64,000 nt of DNA from Flavobacteriaceae bacterium. Lineage in GTDB: Bacteria; Bacteroidota; Bacteroidia; Flavobacteriales; Flavobacteriaceae. Under the pieces are notes generated by a model. The model made no database searches. It saw only the letters and a program-made list of their open reading frames with translations, and was not told where the DNA came from. The stretch spans positions 1-64,000 of the forward strand of contig WUAI01000008.1 in NCBI GenBank assembly GCA_009827225.1, given 5' to 3'. Made by a program: the position numbers and the translations under genes. This document shows, piece by piece, positions 1 to 8,853 of this stretch (positions are counted from its first letter, which is position 1; each line of letters starts with the position of its first letter).

Positions 1-743
1 CCTATCTTGAGTCCCTGTCTTTCTTCAATCACCTCTACGAACTGGGACGCCTGCATTAGTGATGCGAAAGTTCCCGTATCGAGCCATGCTGTACCTTTAT
101 CCAGGATGCTTACGCTTAATTTTCCACGTTTCAGGTATTCATTATTTACGTCCGTGATTTCCAACTCTCCCCGCGCACTCGGACTTATGTTAGCCGCGAT
201 TTCCAGGACTTCATTGTCATAGAAATATATTCCAGGTACCGCATAATTGGATTTGGGTTTCTCTGGTTTCTCTTCAATAGAAAGGGCCTTACCCTCTTTA
301 TCAAATTCAACTACCCCATAACGCTCAGGATCCAACACGTGGTAGGCGTAAATAATTCCTCCATCCGGATCATTATTGGACCGTAATAATTCCTTCAGTC
401 CGGATCCGTAAAAAATATTATCTCCCAATATAAGTGCCACCTTATCATTCCCAACAAATTCTTTCCCTATAATGAACGCTTCGGCCAGTCCGTTGGGATG
501 TTCTTGTACGGCATATTCAAATTCACATCCATACTTCTTCCCGTCACCCAATAACTTCTGAAACAGCGGCAAATCCTGGGGTGTGGAAATAATTAAAATC
601 TCACTAATTCCTGCATACATCAGTGTAGAAAGCGGATAGTAGATCATCGGCTTATCATACACCGGCATGAGCTGTTTACTTACCGCCAGGGTAAGCGGGT
701 GAAGTCTTGTCCCCGAGCCTCCTGCTAAAATTATTCCTTTCAT
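1..743 (-). CDS. rfbA: Glucose-1-phosphate thymidylyltransferase (partial, C-terminus off the left edge)
   Basis: Makes dTDP-glucose from glucose-1-phosphate and dTTP, the first step of dTDP-L-rhamnose synthesis. Translation from the ATG at 743 begins [18 protein letters not shown], the nucleotidyltransferase signature GGxGTRL, followed by [28 protein letters not shown] and [13 protein letters not shown], all typical of RfbA. About 247 of the usual 285-295 residues are present and no stop is reached. The start codon overlaps the rfbB stop as ATGA, so the two are translationally coupled. rfbC and rfbD probably follow beyond the window; that is inference. Confidence 0.96.
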   Translation of the reverse strand, partial: MKGIILAGGSGTRLHPLTLAVSKQLMPVYDKPMIYYPLSTLMYAGISEILIISTPQDLPLFQKLLGDGKKYGCEFEYAVQEHPNGLAEAFIIGKEFVGNDKVALILGDNIFYGSGLKELLRSNNDPDGGIIYAYHVLDPERYGVVEFDKEGKALSIEEKPEKPKSNYAVPGIYFYDNEVLEIAANISPSARGELEITDVNNEYLKRGKLSVSILDKGTAWLDTGTFASLMQASQFVEVIEERQGLKI

Positions 744-1756
744 AAGCGGTTTGTGTTATTTAAATACCAGGCTACCGTTTTTTGGATTCCGCTTTCAAAA
801 TTCTCCTCCGCTTCCCAGCCTAACTTATCTTCAATCTTTGAGGCATCTATGGCATATCGAAAATCGTGACCGGGCCTATCGGTAACAAAACTAATTTGTT
901 CTTTATAGGAAGTGGCCTTTGGTTTCAAATCGTCTAAAATTTCACATATGGTATGAGCAATATAAAGGTTTTTACGCTCATTACGGCCCCCAATATTGTA
1001 CGTCTCGCCCAGTTTCCCCTGATCGATCACTAATTTAATACCAACACAATGGTCTCCCACATAAAGCCAGTCTCGTACGTTTTGTCCGTCACCGTAAATA
1101 GGAATCGGCTCCCCGGATATGGCTTTTCTAATAATGGTAGGAATCAATTTTTCCTTGTGCTGGTTGGGTCCATAGTTATTGGAGCAGTTGGTCGTGACCA
1201 CCGGTAGGCCATAGGTATGGAAATAACTTCGCACTATGAAGTCTGATGACGCTTTCGATGCGCTGTAGGGACTGTTCGGAGCATAAGGTGTTTCTTCGGT
1301 AAAAAGTCCTGTTTCTCCTAATGTTCCATAAACCTCGTCGGTTGAAACATGAAGAAACCTTGCCTCCTTAAATTCTTCTTTTAGTTCACCCGGACCGGTC
1401 ATCCATGTTCGGTAAGCCGATTGCAATAAATTGAAAGTGCCAACCACATTGGTCTGAATAAATGCTTTGGGGCCCGTAATGGAATTGTCCACATGCGATT
1501 CCGCCGCAAAATGAACTACCTGGTTAAATTGATGCTCCTTAAAAAGTTGATCCACCAATGTCTCATCACAGATATCTCCCTTGATAAAATGATAGGAATT
1601 ATGGTCCGAAAAATCTTCTAAATTTCTAAGATCTCCTGCGTAAGTTAGTTTGTCAAGCACGTAAACTTCGTCGGAAGTGGACTCCATCATAAGCCGGACA
1701 TAATTCGACCCGATGAACCCCGCGCCCCCTGTAATCAATACTTTATTGGTGTTCAA
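740..1756 (-). CDS. rfbB: dTDP-glucose 4,6-dehydratase
   Basis: Converts dTDP-glucose to dTDP-4-keto-6-deoxyglucose, the second step of dTDP-rhamnose synthesis. It is an extended SDR enzyme of 338 residues, the normal length. Visible motifs are the NAD-binding GGAGFIGS at residues 10-17, the TDE triad at 139-141 and YSASK at 164-168 (catalytic Tyr and Lys). It sits 14 bp downstream of the uncharacterised 565-residue gene and overlaps rfbA by four bases, so it belongs to the leftward operon starting near 5857. The product likely feeds O-antigen or other surface polysaccharide. Confidence 0.97.
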   Translation of the reverse strand: MNTNKVLITGGAGFIGSNYVRLMMESTSDEVYVLDKLTYAGDLRNLEDFSDHNSYHFIKGDICDETLVDQLFKEHQFNQVVHFAAESHVDNSITGPKAFIQTNVVGTFNLLQSAYRTWMTGPGELKEEFKEARFLHVSTDEVYGTLGETGLFTEETPYAPNSPYSASKASSDFIVRSYFHTYGLPVVTTNCSNNYGPNQHKEKLIPTIIRKAISGEPIPIYGDGQNVRDWLYVGDHCVGIKLVIDQGKLGETYNIGGRNERKNLYIAHTICEILDDLKPKATSYKEQISFVTDRPGHDFRYAIDASKIEDKLGWEAEENFESGIQKTVAWYLNNTNRL

Positions 1757-1770
1757 AATATATTTTTAGG

Positions 1771-3468
1771 TTAAGCTAAAATTTGTTTTAACATATTTTC
1801 GGTGATTAGGTACGTGGGTTTCACTCCTGTTGTACCCAGCCCTCCCGAAGCCAAAGTACTTCCGGTTTCCAAAGGGTTATCCGAAGCGTAATACGCATAT
1901 CGAACTTGTACTTTGGAAGAAATACTGCCTCGGATTTTGGATGCAGCCTGAATTGCTTTTTGATAATGCGCCCCTTCCATTTCTAGTCCGATTACATTCC
2001 AGGTCGATTCATGGAAAAACTTAAGAATATCCCTGTTCTGCAGAGAAGTTCCTAAAACTGTGATCATCGCCCCGGTACATACTTTTAAGCCATTTTCTTC
2101 AAAATCTCGACGCTTCAATCTGTTCTTGAATGGATAATTATCTGCTGTACCTTCAAAAATGTGAGAAGAAGGTATCATGATATCTCCCTTGCCACCTTCG
2201 AGTATACCGGCTTTACCCATTATTGAAACAGATTCTACGTCCAACCAGTATCTTTTCCCCTCGATCAGTAGTGGTTTAAGAAGCTCATCCATGGTTTCAT
2301 AGGCCTGTTCCCCAAACGCATAATCCATTACCACAATTACAGGGGCTTTTTCCGGGCTAGCTTGTATGTTTGCTTCGGAAATTTCCGAAGAAAAATGATG
2401 GTCGCTAAACTGAGCCATATCAAATATTTGAACATCGATATTGGTCCCACTTTCATCCTTCAAATAGCTCATTCCATTTCGAAGTGCATATTTGGTCACT
2501 TTGTCCCGAAACTTTCCATTTTCCTGGTTGCTTAAAGCCTCAAACACTTCAAGGCTGCTTTTGCCTTTCATTTCAGTGGTCAACGCCTTTTCAGCATACA
2601 AACTATTCATTACACTGTGCATGTTGGCGCTGATGATATGAAGCGGCCTATCCATCAGGCCTTTGTCGAACAATTCCTGCTTAACTCTTGTTGCCCAGCG
2701 CTCACCATGAATATGATGCCCGAGTCTTTCCCGTAAAACCGGACTGAAAGTAATTAGTCTCTTACTGTCATGCAACACCTCTTCTATAGCACCCTTTCCC
2801 AGATAATAGATGATCTTCAAAAATCGATGTTCGTCCTCGGGACAGGCAAATTCAGGGTAAATTTTATTTACTTCTTCAAAGGTGCGCCCTAAAAAGTTGG
2901 CTGTATGTGTAAGGGCGATTTCCTTTTCATTCTGGGTTAATTTCCCCTTTTTAAGTACGGCCTCTTCCAGTTTTATCCAATCCCTTATTAAGTCTCCTTC
3001 ATCGTTGATAAGCACCTGTTTCATGATCTTATGGGATTCGATGTAGAGAAAGGTGAGGTGCGTAAGAATATCGTATATCTCGCTCCGTCCCCGAGTAATC
3101 TCAATATTCATTTGTTCCGAATCGATTCGGTAACAATTTCTTCTTCGCTTTAGGGGAATAATAGGCTTGAAGTGAGATTTATCGTACCCTTCATCACTGG
3201 TAAGATTCGTATAGCGACATTCTTCGATACCATAGGGTAATCTGTCAATCACATACAACAGTCCCTGGAGTTCGATCTTCTCTTCCGCAATCGATCCATA
3301 AATCTCAGGTCTCAGTATAAGGAGGGACTCGCGTAGCGTTTCACCGCTTATTCCCATGGGCTTATAAAAGCCACGATTAAAAAGATGCCGCATAGTGATA
3401 TACAACCTCTCAATAGCTCCCGAGCTTTCCTGGGCACGTGTTCTTGTGTGTGTTTGAAATTCACTCAT
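1771..3468 (-). CDS. Uncharacterised 565-residue protein with a nucleoside-phosphorylase-like C-terminal region
   Basis: From memory this matches a Bacteroidota family carried as DUF6909; that name is unverified. The N-terminal ~270 residues look helical and charged, with no signal peptide or membrane segment. The C-terminal third carries a motif order that recalls the PNP/AMP-nucleosidase superfamily: GKAGILEGGKGDIMIPSSH at 418-436 (compare GD-hydrophobic-IP), GLEMEGAHY at 494-502 (compare the ribose-binding EMEgaa), and YASDNP at 527-532 (compare the catalytic SD). It lies between GH3-like and rfbB genes with gaps of 24 and 14 bp. A nucleoside- or nucleotide-cleaving role is inference only. 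Confidence 0.75.
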   Translation of the reverse strand: MSEFQTHTRTRAQESSGAIERLYITMRHLFNRGFYKPMGISGETLRESLLILRPEIYGSIAEEKIELQGLLYVIDRLPYGIEECRYTNLTSDEGYDKSHFKPIIPLKRRRNCYRIDSEQMNIEITRGRSEIYDILTHLTFLYIESHKIMKQVLINDEGDLIRDWIKLEEAVLKKGKLTQNEKEIALTHTANFLGRTFEEVNKIYPEFACPEDEHRFLKIIYYLGKGAIEEVLHDSKRLITFSPVLRERLGHHIHGERWATRVKQELFDKGLMDRPLHIISANMHSVMNSLYAEKALTTEMKGKSSLEVFEALSNQENGKFRDKVTKYALRNGMSYLKDESGTNIDVQIFDMAQFSDHHFSSEISEANIQASPEKAPVIVVMDYAFGEQAYETMDELLKPLLIEGKRYWLDVESVSIMGKAGILEGGKGDIMIPSSHIFEGTADNYPFKNRLKRRDFEENGLKVCTGAMITVLGTSLQNRDILKFFHESTWNVIGLEMEGAHYQKAIQAASKIRGSISSKVQVRYAYYASDNPLETGSTLASGGLGTTGVKPTYLITENMLKQILA

Positions 3469-3492
3469 AGAGGCTTCAAAGATAAGACTATT

Positions 3493-4989
3493 TTATGCTT
3501 GCAATTCCACCAGCTCGTTAGCTATTTTTCGATCATTCGCCAATCGAGGCACTTTGTTCTGGCCTCCTAATTTTCCAACCGATTTCATATAGTTGTTAAA
3601 ACTTCCAGCCGGAAGGGGGGTGATTTTCAAGGGTTGCAATATTTTACCTTCGATCAAATCCCGATAATACGAGTTCTGCTCGAGCATGGCTTTGTCTAAA
3701 AATTCTGAAATTTCCTGCAGGTTTTCCGGTACGGTATCAAATTCTATCAACCATTCGTGATAGGGTAAGATCCCATTATCAGTCTCGGTTTGAGGGGCAA
3801 CAGTAAATTCGGAGACCGTAAAATTAAACGTGTCTATGGCCTGCTCCATAGCCTGTTCCACTTCCTTCCCGATCACGTGCTCTCCAAAAGCAGATATAAA
3901 ATGTTTAATTCTTCCCGTAACCACCAGTTTATAAGGTTTTAAGGATGTAAACATTACCGTATCCCCGATATTATAACCCCATAGTCCTGCGTTGGTGGAA
4001 ATAATCATCACATAATTTACACCTAACTGAACCTCCCCTATGGTAAGTCTTGTAGGATTTTCATCAAAGAACGATGTGGCGTCAACGAATTCGTAGAACA
4101 TTCCTGCGTCCAATTGTAGCAACAAGCCTTTGTCGTCTTGTTCATTCTGAAATGCGAAAAACCCTTCTGAAGCAGGATAGAGCTCAACACTGTCGACTTT
4201 TCTGCCGATCATCTTTTCAAATCTTGCCCTGTATGGTTCATAATTAACCCCACCGTAGATGAACAATTGAAAATTCTCGAACAGTTCACCAATTTTCTTG
4301 CCTCCAACCTTCATAAGTCGTTCAAAATACATCTGGACCCATGAGGGAATACCGCTAATAATGGTCATGTCCTCATTAATGGTTTCCTGCACAATAGCAT
4401 CTACTTTGGTTTCCCAGTCGTCGATACAATTGGTTTCCCAGCTGGGAAGACGATTCTTCTGGAGATATGAAGGAACATAATGGGCCACAATCCCGGACAG
4501 TCGTCCTAATTGAATGCCATTATTTTCAGTGAGTACGGGACTTCCCTGCAGAAAGATCATTTTTCCATCAACAAATTTTGAATTCCCGGTCTCGTGAATG
4601 TAGCATAGAATCGCATTTCGAGCAGCCTCGATATGCGCCGGCATGGACTCTTTGGTTAATGGTATGAATTTAGCACCTGAGGTGGTGCCAGAAGTTTTCG
4701 CAAAGTAAACAGGAAGTCCGGGCCATAAAATATCTTTTTCACCATCAACTACTAGATCCACATAAGGTCTTAAGGCTTCATAATCCCGAATTGGAACTCT
4801 TTCTACAAACCCTGCGTGATCGGTGATTTCAGTAAAACCATGATCCCTACCAAACTTCGTGTCCTTTGCCGAAGATATTAACTTGTGGAATACCCTGCTT
4901 TGGGTTTCTACAGGCTTTGAAGCCCAAAGATTGATCTTCTTTACAACCTTTTTAGCCAGAATTTTTGCGCCAATTGATTTTAAGGACAT
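3493..4989 (-). CDS. GH3-family acyl-adenylating (acyl-acid amido synthetase-like) protein
   Basis: A 498-residue member of the GH3 family of the ANL superfamily, named from plant enzymes that adenylate small carboxylic acids and conjugate them to amino acids. The ATP/AMP-binding motif KTSGTTSGAKFIP is at residues 98-110, and YPASEGFFAFQ and GYNIGDTV further on match the family core. No signal peptide is seen, so it is cytoplasmic. It starts one base before the M23 gene ends, implying one transcript. The bacterial substrate is unknown. Context with cell-wall and dTDP-sugar genes hints at envelope chemistry but does not prove it. Confidence 0.85.
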   Translation of the reverse strand: MSLKSIGAKILAKKVVKKINLWASKPVETQSRVFHKLISSAKDTKFGRDHGFTEITDHAGFVERVPIRDYEALRPYVDLVVDGEKDILWPGLPVYFAKTSGTTSGAKFIPLTKESMPAHIEAARNAILCYIHETGNSKFVDGKMIFLQGSPVLTENNGIQLGRLSGIVAHYVPSYLQKNRLPSWETNCIDDWETKVDAIVQETINEDMTIISGIPSWVQMYFERLMKVGGKKIGELFENFQLFIYGGVNYEPYRARFEKMIGRKVDSVELYPASEGFFAFQNEQDDKGLLLQLDAGMFYEFVDATSFFDENPTRLTIGEVQLGVNYVMIISTNAGLWGYNIGDTVMFTSLKPYKLVVTGRIKHFISAFGEHVIGKEVEQAMEQAIDTFNFTVSEFTVAPQTETDNGILPYHEWLIEFDTVPENLQEISEFLDKAMLEQNSYYRDLIEGKILQPLKITPLPAGSFNNYMKSVGKLGGQNKVPRLANDRKIANELVELQA

Positions 4990-4990
4990 C

Positions 4991-5857
4991 TCAATCGAAA
5001 TCTATAAAGTTTCTTGGATTAATTGGGTAGCCATTGCTCCATAGTTCGAAATGAAGATGGGGTCCCGTGGACAACTCCCCCGAATTCCCGGCAGTAGCTA
5101 TTACCTCCCCTGCCTTCACAAGATCGCCTTGTTCCTTACTTAAAGAAGCATTGTGTTTATACACAGAGATCAGGTTATTTGGGTGTTCCAGAATGATCAC
5201 ATTGCCGGTGTCTGCTGTCCATCCTGCGAAGATCACGGTACCGTCGGCTGTTGCCTTCACCGGACTATCTTTAATGGTAACTATGTCCACAGCAAAATGC
5301 TTTGCTTCAGGATCGTAGTCTTCAGATATCGGACCTTTCGCCGGTGGAAACAACACAATATTAAGGGATTCATCGGATGCCAGCGGATTGTACTTATCTT
5401 CCTGTGAAACTATATCTCTTAGTATAGAATCTTGCCGGGACGGGGCAAGATCTGGTGCGATGGTATCCCTTTTCACAGCTTCCAGAACTGAATCTTTGTT
5501 AAAATCCACCGACTTTACATCACCCGTTAGCACTTTCTTAATAGACGCCAGGTACTGTTCATTCACCTGCAGTGCCTGCTGCAAGGAATCTGTCTTAAAA
5601 GACAGGTTCACAGCTCGTTTTTTAAGAGCTGTTGATGAGTAACCGGGTATGTATTCTCTTAGTGGGGTGAATGCGATCAGAATCGTGGTAGCCGCTATCA
5701 GAAAAACGGCAAATACAGTGCTGAAAACAAAAACGTTAAGCCGATTCAATTTAAAGGAAAAACGCTCTTCAAAAGTAGCCTCATTAAGCACCACTAAACG
5801 GTACTTATGCAATAACTTTTTCCTGATTTTCTTTCGTCTGTTTTCTTTTTGAGACAT
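4991..5857 (-). CDS. M23 family (LytM-type) peptidoglycan endopeptidase, membrane-anchored
   Basis: Expected to cut peptidoglycan cross-links or regulate such cutting. Of 288 residues, the first ~40 are basic and cytoplasmic, a single transmembrane helix spans about 42-63, then a periplasmic linker leads to the LytM domain (about 165-285). The zinc ligands look intact: HFAVD (H187, D191) and HLHFEL (H267, H269). It is the first gene of a leftward operon with the GH3-like gene. A TACCTTTG promoter element lies 19 bp upstream of the ATG on the minus strand. Divergent from tatA. Confidence 0.92.
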   Translation of the reverse strand: MSQKENRRKKIRKKLLHKYRLVVLNEATFEERFSFKLNRLNVFVFSTVFAVFLIAATTILIAFTPLREYIPGYSSTALKKRAVNLSFKTDSLQQALQVNEQYLASIKKVLTGDVKSVDFNKDSVLEAVKRDTIAPDLAPSRQDSILRDIVSQEDKYNPLASDESLNIVLFPPAKGPISEDYDPEAKHFAVDIVTIKDSPVKATADGTVIFAGWTADTGNVIILEHPNNLISVYKHNASLSKEQGDLVKAGEVIATAGNSGELSTGPHLHFELWSNGYPINPRNFIDFD

Positions 5858-5875
5858 CCCTGAATAAATCGATTA

Positions 5876-5883
5876 CAAAGGTA
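5876..5883 (-). promoter_or_regulatory. -7 promoter element of the M23 operon
   Basis: Reverse complement reads TACCTTTG, matching the Bacteroidota TAnnTTTG box, 19 bp before the M23 start. No good TTTG -33 element was seen at the expected spacing. Confidence 0.6.
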
Positions 5884-5935
5884 AGGCTTTCGTTTAAACT
5901 TCTGTCTGAAAACGTTATTTGTAAGGAATTCTTGT

Positions 5936-5943
5936 TACCTTTG
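5936..5943 (+). promoter_or_regulatory. -7 promoter element of tatA
   Basis: TACCTTTG lies 19 bp before the tatA ATG. A TTTG occurs at 5918-5921, but the 14-bp spacing is shorter than the usual 19-21. Confidence 0.6.
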
Positions 5944-5962
5944 TATTATAAATTTCTTAAAA

Positions 5963-6151
5963 ATGGACGCATTGTTTTTACCTTTAGCTATAGGGCCTTG
6001 GCAAATTGTACTCATCGTAGTGATTGTTTTATTATTGTTCGGTGGAAGAAAAATCCCTGAATTGATGAGAGGTTTGGGTAGTGGAATTAAAGAATTTAAA
6101 GAAGCTTCCAAAGAGGACAATGCGGATAACCAAATTGAAGACAAGAAATAA
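5963..6151 (+). CDS. tatA: Sec-independent translocase subunit TatA/TatE
   Basis: Forms the pore-like oligomer of the twin-arginine export system. At 62 residues it is normal for the family. It has an N-terminal hydrophobic helix (about 12-27), the hinge [14 protein letters not shown] and an amphipathic helix [10 protein letters not shown], then an acidic tail. No tatC is in the window. It is monocistronic: its own promoter lies upstream and a strong terminator hairpin follows at 6171-6197. Confidence 0.95.
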   Translation: MDALFLPLAIGPWQIVLIVVIVLLLFGGRKIPELMRGLGSGIKEFKEASKEDNADNQIEDKK

Positions 6152-6170
6152 TTATTCGATTGTAAATAGA

Positions 6171-6197
6171 AACCCGGAGTTAAGCTCCGGGTTTTTT
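6171..6197 (+). terminator. Rho-independent terminator of tatA
   Basis: Perfect 9-bp GC-rich inverted repeat (AACCCGGAG / CTCCGGGTT) with a 5-base loop and six T residues on the plus strand. It lies between convergent tatA and the DUF4837 gene and may also slow leftward transcription. Confidence 0.9.
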
Positions 6198-6201
6198 ATG
6201 T

Positions 6202-7179
6202 CTAAAACTTTGTTGTTTTCAGTATCGATTCCAGTTCAAACTGAAGATCTCTTTTCTCCACCGAAGGTGCATAAGTAAAGCCTTCGAGTATCAGATATCG
6301 CCCCTTATCTTCATCCCGTACCGCATAATTTAAAAACGGCCCGGCCATATACTGATCCTTAACTTCCCAGGTGCCCTTGGTTTCGTAGGCGAATCTTCCG
6401 TCGATGGATGAGGCAAACAAATATGGTGCATAAGCTTCCTCCGTAATAAACATACCGTCGTCTTCCACAGGTAAATATCCGGATCCTATCGAATCTCTCA
6501 TGCCAATAATATCACCGATGACGGTAGAATCATTTCCTATGGTCGACAAAGGCACTTCGTAAATAAGGATATTGGTGGTTCCCGACTTAAGATCTTTGCG
6601 AATCCAGTAAAAATCATCACTGGCAGACGCCACACGATATGCGGCAGGGATCTTCATGGAAATACCAAATCTCTCCCTCAATGAATCTACATCAAGAAGG
6701 GCAATGTTCGTTCGTCTTTGTCTCTCTTTGATCTCGCCATCTTTGAAGGTGCTCACCATTTTCTGTTGCTCAGTGTTGATGAGTTCCACTAACTTCTCTT
6801 CTGAAGTACCGGTTACAAAGATCCCGATTTGTGGTTTGGCATAGACATTCTTTTTATACTTCACTATATCTTCCTCCCCTAAGCTAACGTGAAGAAAGGA
6901 TCGGTAAGTTCTTGCAAAACCATCGTAAGCCTCAGGATTCATCTGGTTAATAGAGAATATGGGTTCCTGTTGTGGAAGACCATCGGTGAGAGCTGCAAAA
7001 TGTTCCCTTACGGTCTCGCCCACAGGGCTGTTCCATAAATCATTGCTAATCACAACCTGAAGACCATTTATCCTGCCCACAGAATCGGTTAAAAAAGAAG
7101 TGTCTCTTTTTCCGCTGGATTCACCGCAAGAAACTAGAATCAAACAGAATAAAGAGAAGGCGGTAAGTATCGATTTCAT
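6202..7179 (-). CDS. DUF4837 family lipoprotein
   Basis: A 325-residue protein of unknown function, recognised from the Bacteroidota DUF4837 family. The N-terminus is a lipoprotein signal with lipobox LVSC (C18), so it should be anchored in the envelope. The rest is soluble, with no membrane segment and no recognised catalytic motif. It lies 18 bp downstream of the lytic transglycosylase gene on the same strand, so it is probably co-transcribed and may work in the cell wall compartment (inference). Confidence 0.82.
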   Translation of the reverse strand: MKSILTAFSLFCLILVSCGESSGKRDTSFLTDSVGRINGLQVVISNDLWNSPVGETVREHFAALTDGLPQQEPIFSINQMNPEAYDGFARTYRSFLHVSLGEEDIVKYKKNVYAKPQIGIFVTGTSEEKLVELINTEQQKMVSTFKDGEIKERQRRTNIALLDVDSLRERFGISMKIPAAYRVASASDDFYWIRKDLKSGTTNILIYEVPLSTIGNDSTVIGDIIGMRDSIGSGYLPVEDDGMFITEEAYAPYLFASSIDGRFAYETKGTWEVKDQYMAGPFLNYAVRDEDKGRYLILEGFTYAPSVEKRDLQFELESILKTTKF

Positions 7180-7197
7180 GTATTCAATGTATTAGGA

Positions 7198-8772
7198 TCA
7201 CCCCTTGGAAAGCTTAAGTTTCATTCCGGGTTTTAATTTTGTACCACTAATATCGTTCCACTTTTTCAATTGTTCAACGCTAATTCCGGGAAATTTTTGA
7301 GAAATGCTCCAAAGAGAATCCCCGTTTTTCACCGTATAAGTTCTCGCATTGCTGTCCCCTTTAGACGCTGATTTAGACGAAGCAGTGGACTTACTGTTGA
7401 ACTTTCGGGGATAAATGGTAAGTCGCTGTCCGATGCGCAAACGGGTGCTTCTTAAGCCATTCCAACGTTTCAGCTGGCTCACCGTGACTCCATATCGATT
7501 CGCAATTTTTCCAAGATAATCACCGCTTCGAACCCTATATCGAATCTTATCACTCTGCTCAAAAAACTGTGGTAATGGTTTTTCCCTATCGTTGAATTCT
7601 TTCTCAGCAAGCGCATAGATCGCATCTTCATTTTGTACGAACTTACCAACGGCGTCCACCGGCAAGCGTAGCACATAATTCTCATCTTTTATCACCGGAA
7701 TAATGCCTAGTTTATAAGAGGGATTTAGGAATACCACCTCTTCCAGGTTGAGGTTCGTCACTCTCGCAACTTGTTCGAGTGTTATCATTTTCTTTACCTT
7801 GATGGTATCTGTCGTTATATAGGGATATTTGGGGCCGTTACTCTTAAAACCATGCTCCTCGGCAAACTCGAAAATATACATCGTTGCCAGGAACGCAGGC
7901 ACATAACCGGCCGTTTCACGTGGAAGGTGATGTCGAATATTCCAATAATTTTGACGTCCCCCGGATCTTCGAATCGCTTTGGAAACATTTCCCGGTCCCG
8001 AATTATAGGCGGCAAGTGCCAGATCCCAATCACCCAGGCTTTCATACAGGCTTTTTAGGTATTTTGCTGCAGCCTCCGTGGCCATCAATGGGTCGGAACG
8101 TTCGTCCACATATGAATTTACTTCCAGGCCGAATAACTTTCCGGTGCTGAACATAAATTGCCATAATCCTGTTGCTCCCACTCTGGACTTTGCCGTAGGG
8201 TTCAAAGCCGATTCAACAATGGCTAGGTATTTCATCTCAAGAGGTAATCCCTGACGGTCCATCTCTTCTTCGAACATCGGGAAATAATAATCACTAATGG
8301 CCATCAACCGTGACATGGTGCGTCTTCTGTTTTTCAGATACCCTTTGATCACACTTTCCAGGGAAGGATTGTATTCTACATTGAAAGGAGTTCGTTTATT
8401 AAGTTCTTCCAAACGCGCCTTTAATACTTCTGTAGGTAACTCTTCGTATTCTACCGGCTCGTAATCCATTTTGGTAATCGAACCATAAACCTCCTCAAAA
8501 AGTTCATTATTATACAGCTCATTTAACCAAACGGAATCCAATTTACGGGCTAAGGGATCGTCCTTAAGGGCAAATAAAACCGTGTCCTTAGATTGTGTGG
8601 TTACCACCTGTGTAGGCAGATCCCCTTCGAGTTTTTGGATCACCAATGAATCTGTTTGTTGAACTGTAATCGTAGGCAAAGAATCGGAAGTTTGTGTTGG
8701 AACAACCTCTTCTTCCTGGGCCATAATTACGGTGCTTAATAAGCAAAATAGGTATAGAAAAGCCTTCTTCAT
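7198..8772 (-). CDS. Lytic transglycosylase with two LysM domains (MltD-like)
   Basis: Cleaves peptidoglycan glycan strands to 1,6-anhydro products. I take the ATG at 8772 (MKKAFLYLFCLLSTVIMAQ, a clean signal peptide) instead of an in-frame start at 8838. Of 524 residues, the SLT domain has the catalytic Glu in IVESALNP (E187) followed by GLWQFM and AAYNSGPGNV. Two LysM repeats lie near the C-terminus (about 420-465 and 477-522; RSGDYLGKIANRYGV and KNGDSLWSISQKF). The DUF4837 lipoprotein gene follows at 18 bp. Confidence 0.95.
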   Translation of the reverse strand: MKKAFLYLFCLLSTVIMAQEEEVVPTQTSDSLPTITVQQTDSLVIQKLEGDLPTQVVTTQSKDTVLFALKDDPLARKLDSVWLNELYNNELFEEVYGSITKMDYEPVEYEELPTEVLKARLEELNKRTPFNVEYNPSLESVIKGYLKNRRRTMSRLMAISDYYFPMFEEEMDRQGLPLEMKYLAIVESALNPTAKSRVGATGLWQFMFSTGKLFGLEVNSYVDERSDPLMATEAAAKYLKSLYESLGDWDLALAAYNSGPGNVSKAIRRSGGRQNYWNIRHHLPRETAGYVPAFLATMYIFEFAEEHGFKSNGPKYPYITTDTIKVKKMITLEQVARVTNLNLEEVVFLNPSYKLGIIPVIKDENYVLRLPVDAVGKFVQNEDAIYALAEKEFNDREKPLPQFFEQSDKIRYRVRSGDYLGKIANRYGVTVSQLKRWNGLRSTRLRIGQRLTIYPRKFNSKSTASSKSASKGDSNARTYTVKNGDSLWSISQKFPGISVEQLKKWNDISGTKLKPGMKLKLSKG

Positions 8773-8853
8773 AAGATTTAGAACGCGGTGTGAACTGCTA
8801 AATTTTGCTAAAATTACTGATTTAGCAACAATGAACAACTTTTTAACTTTTGT

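Noticed and set aside
3425-3445. CACGTG near the start of the 565-residue gene as a further parS
   Set aside because: Only the 6-base core matches; the flanking bases do not fit. The same holds for other isolated CACGTG cores in the window.
7912-7927. parS-like CGTTTCACGTGGAAGG inside the lytic transglycosylase gene
   Set aside because: Four mismatches to parS and it encodes conserved residues (RETAGYVPA) of the enzyme, so coding constraint explains it.
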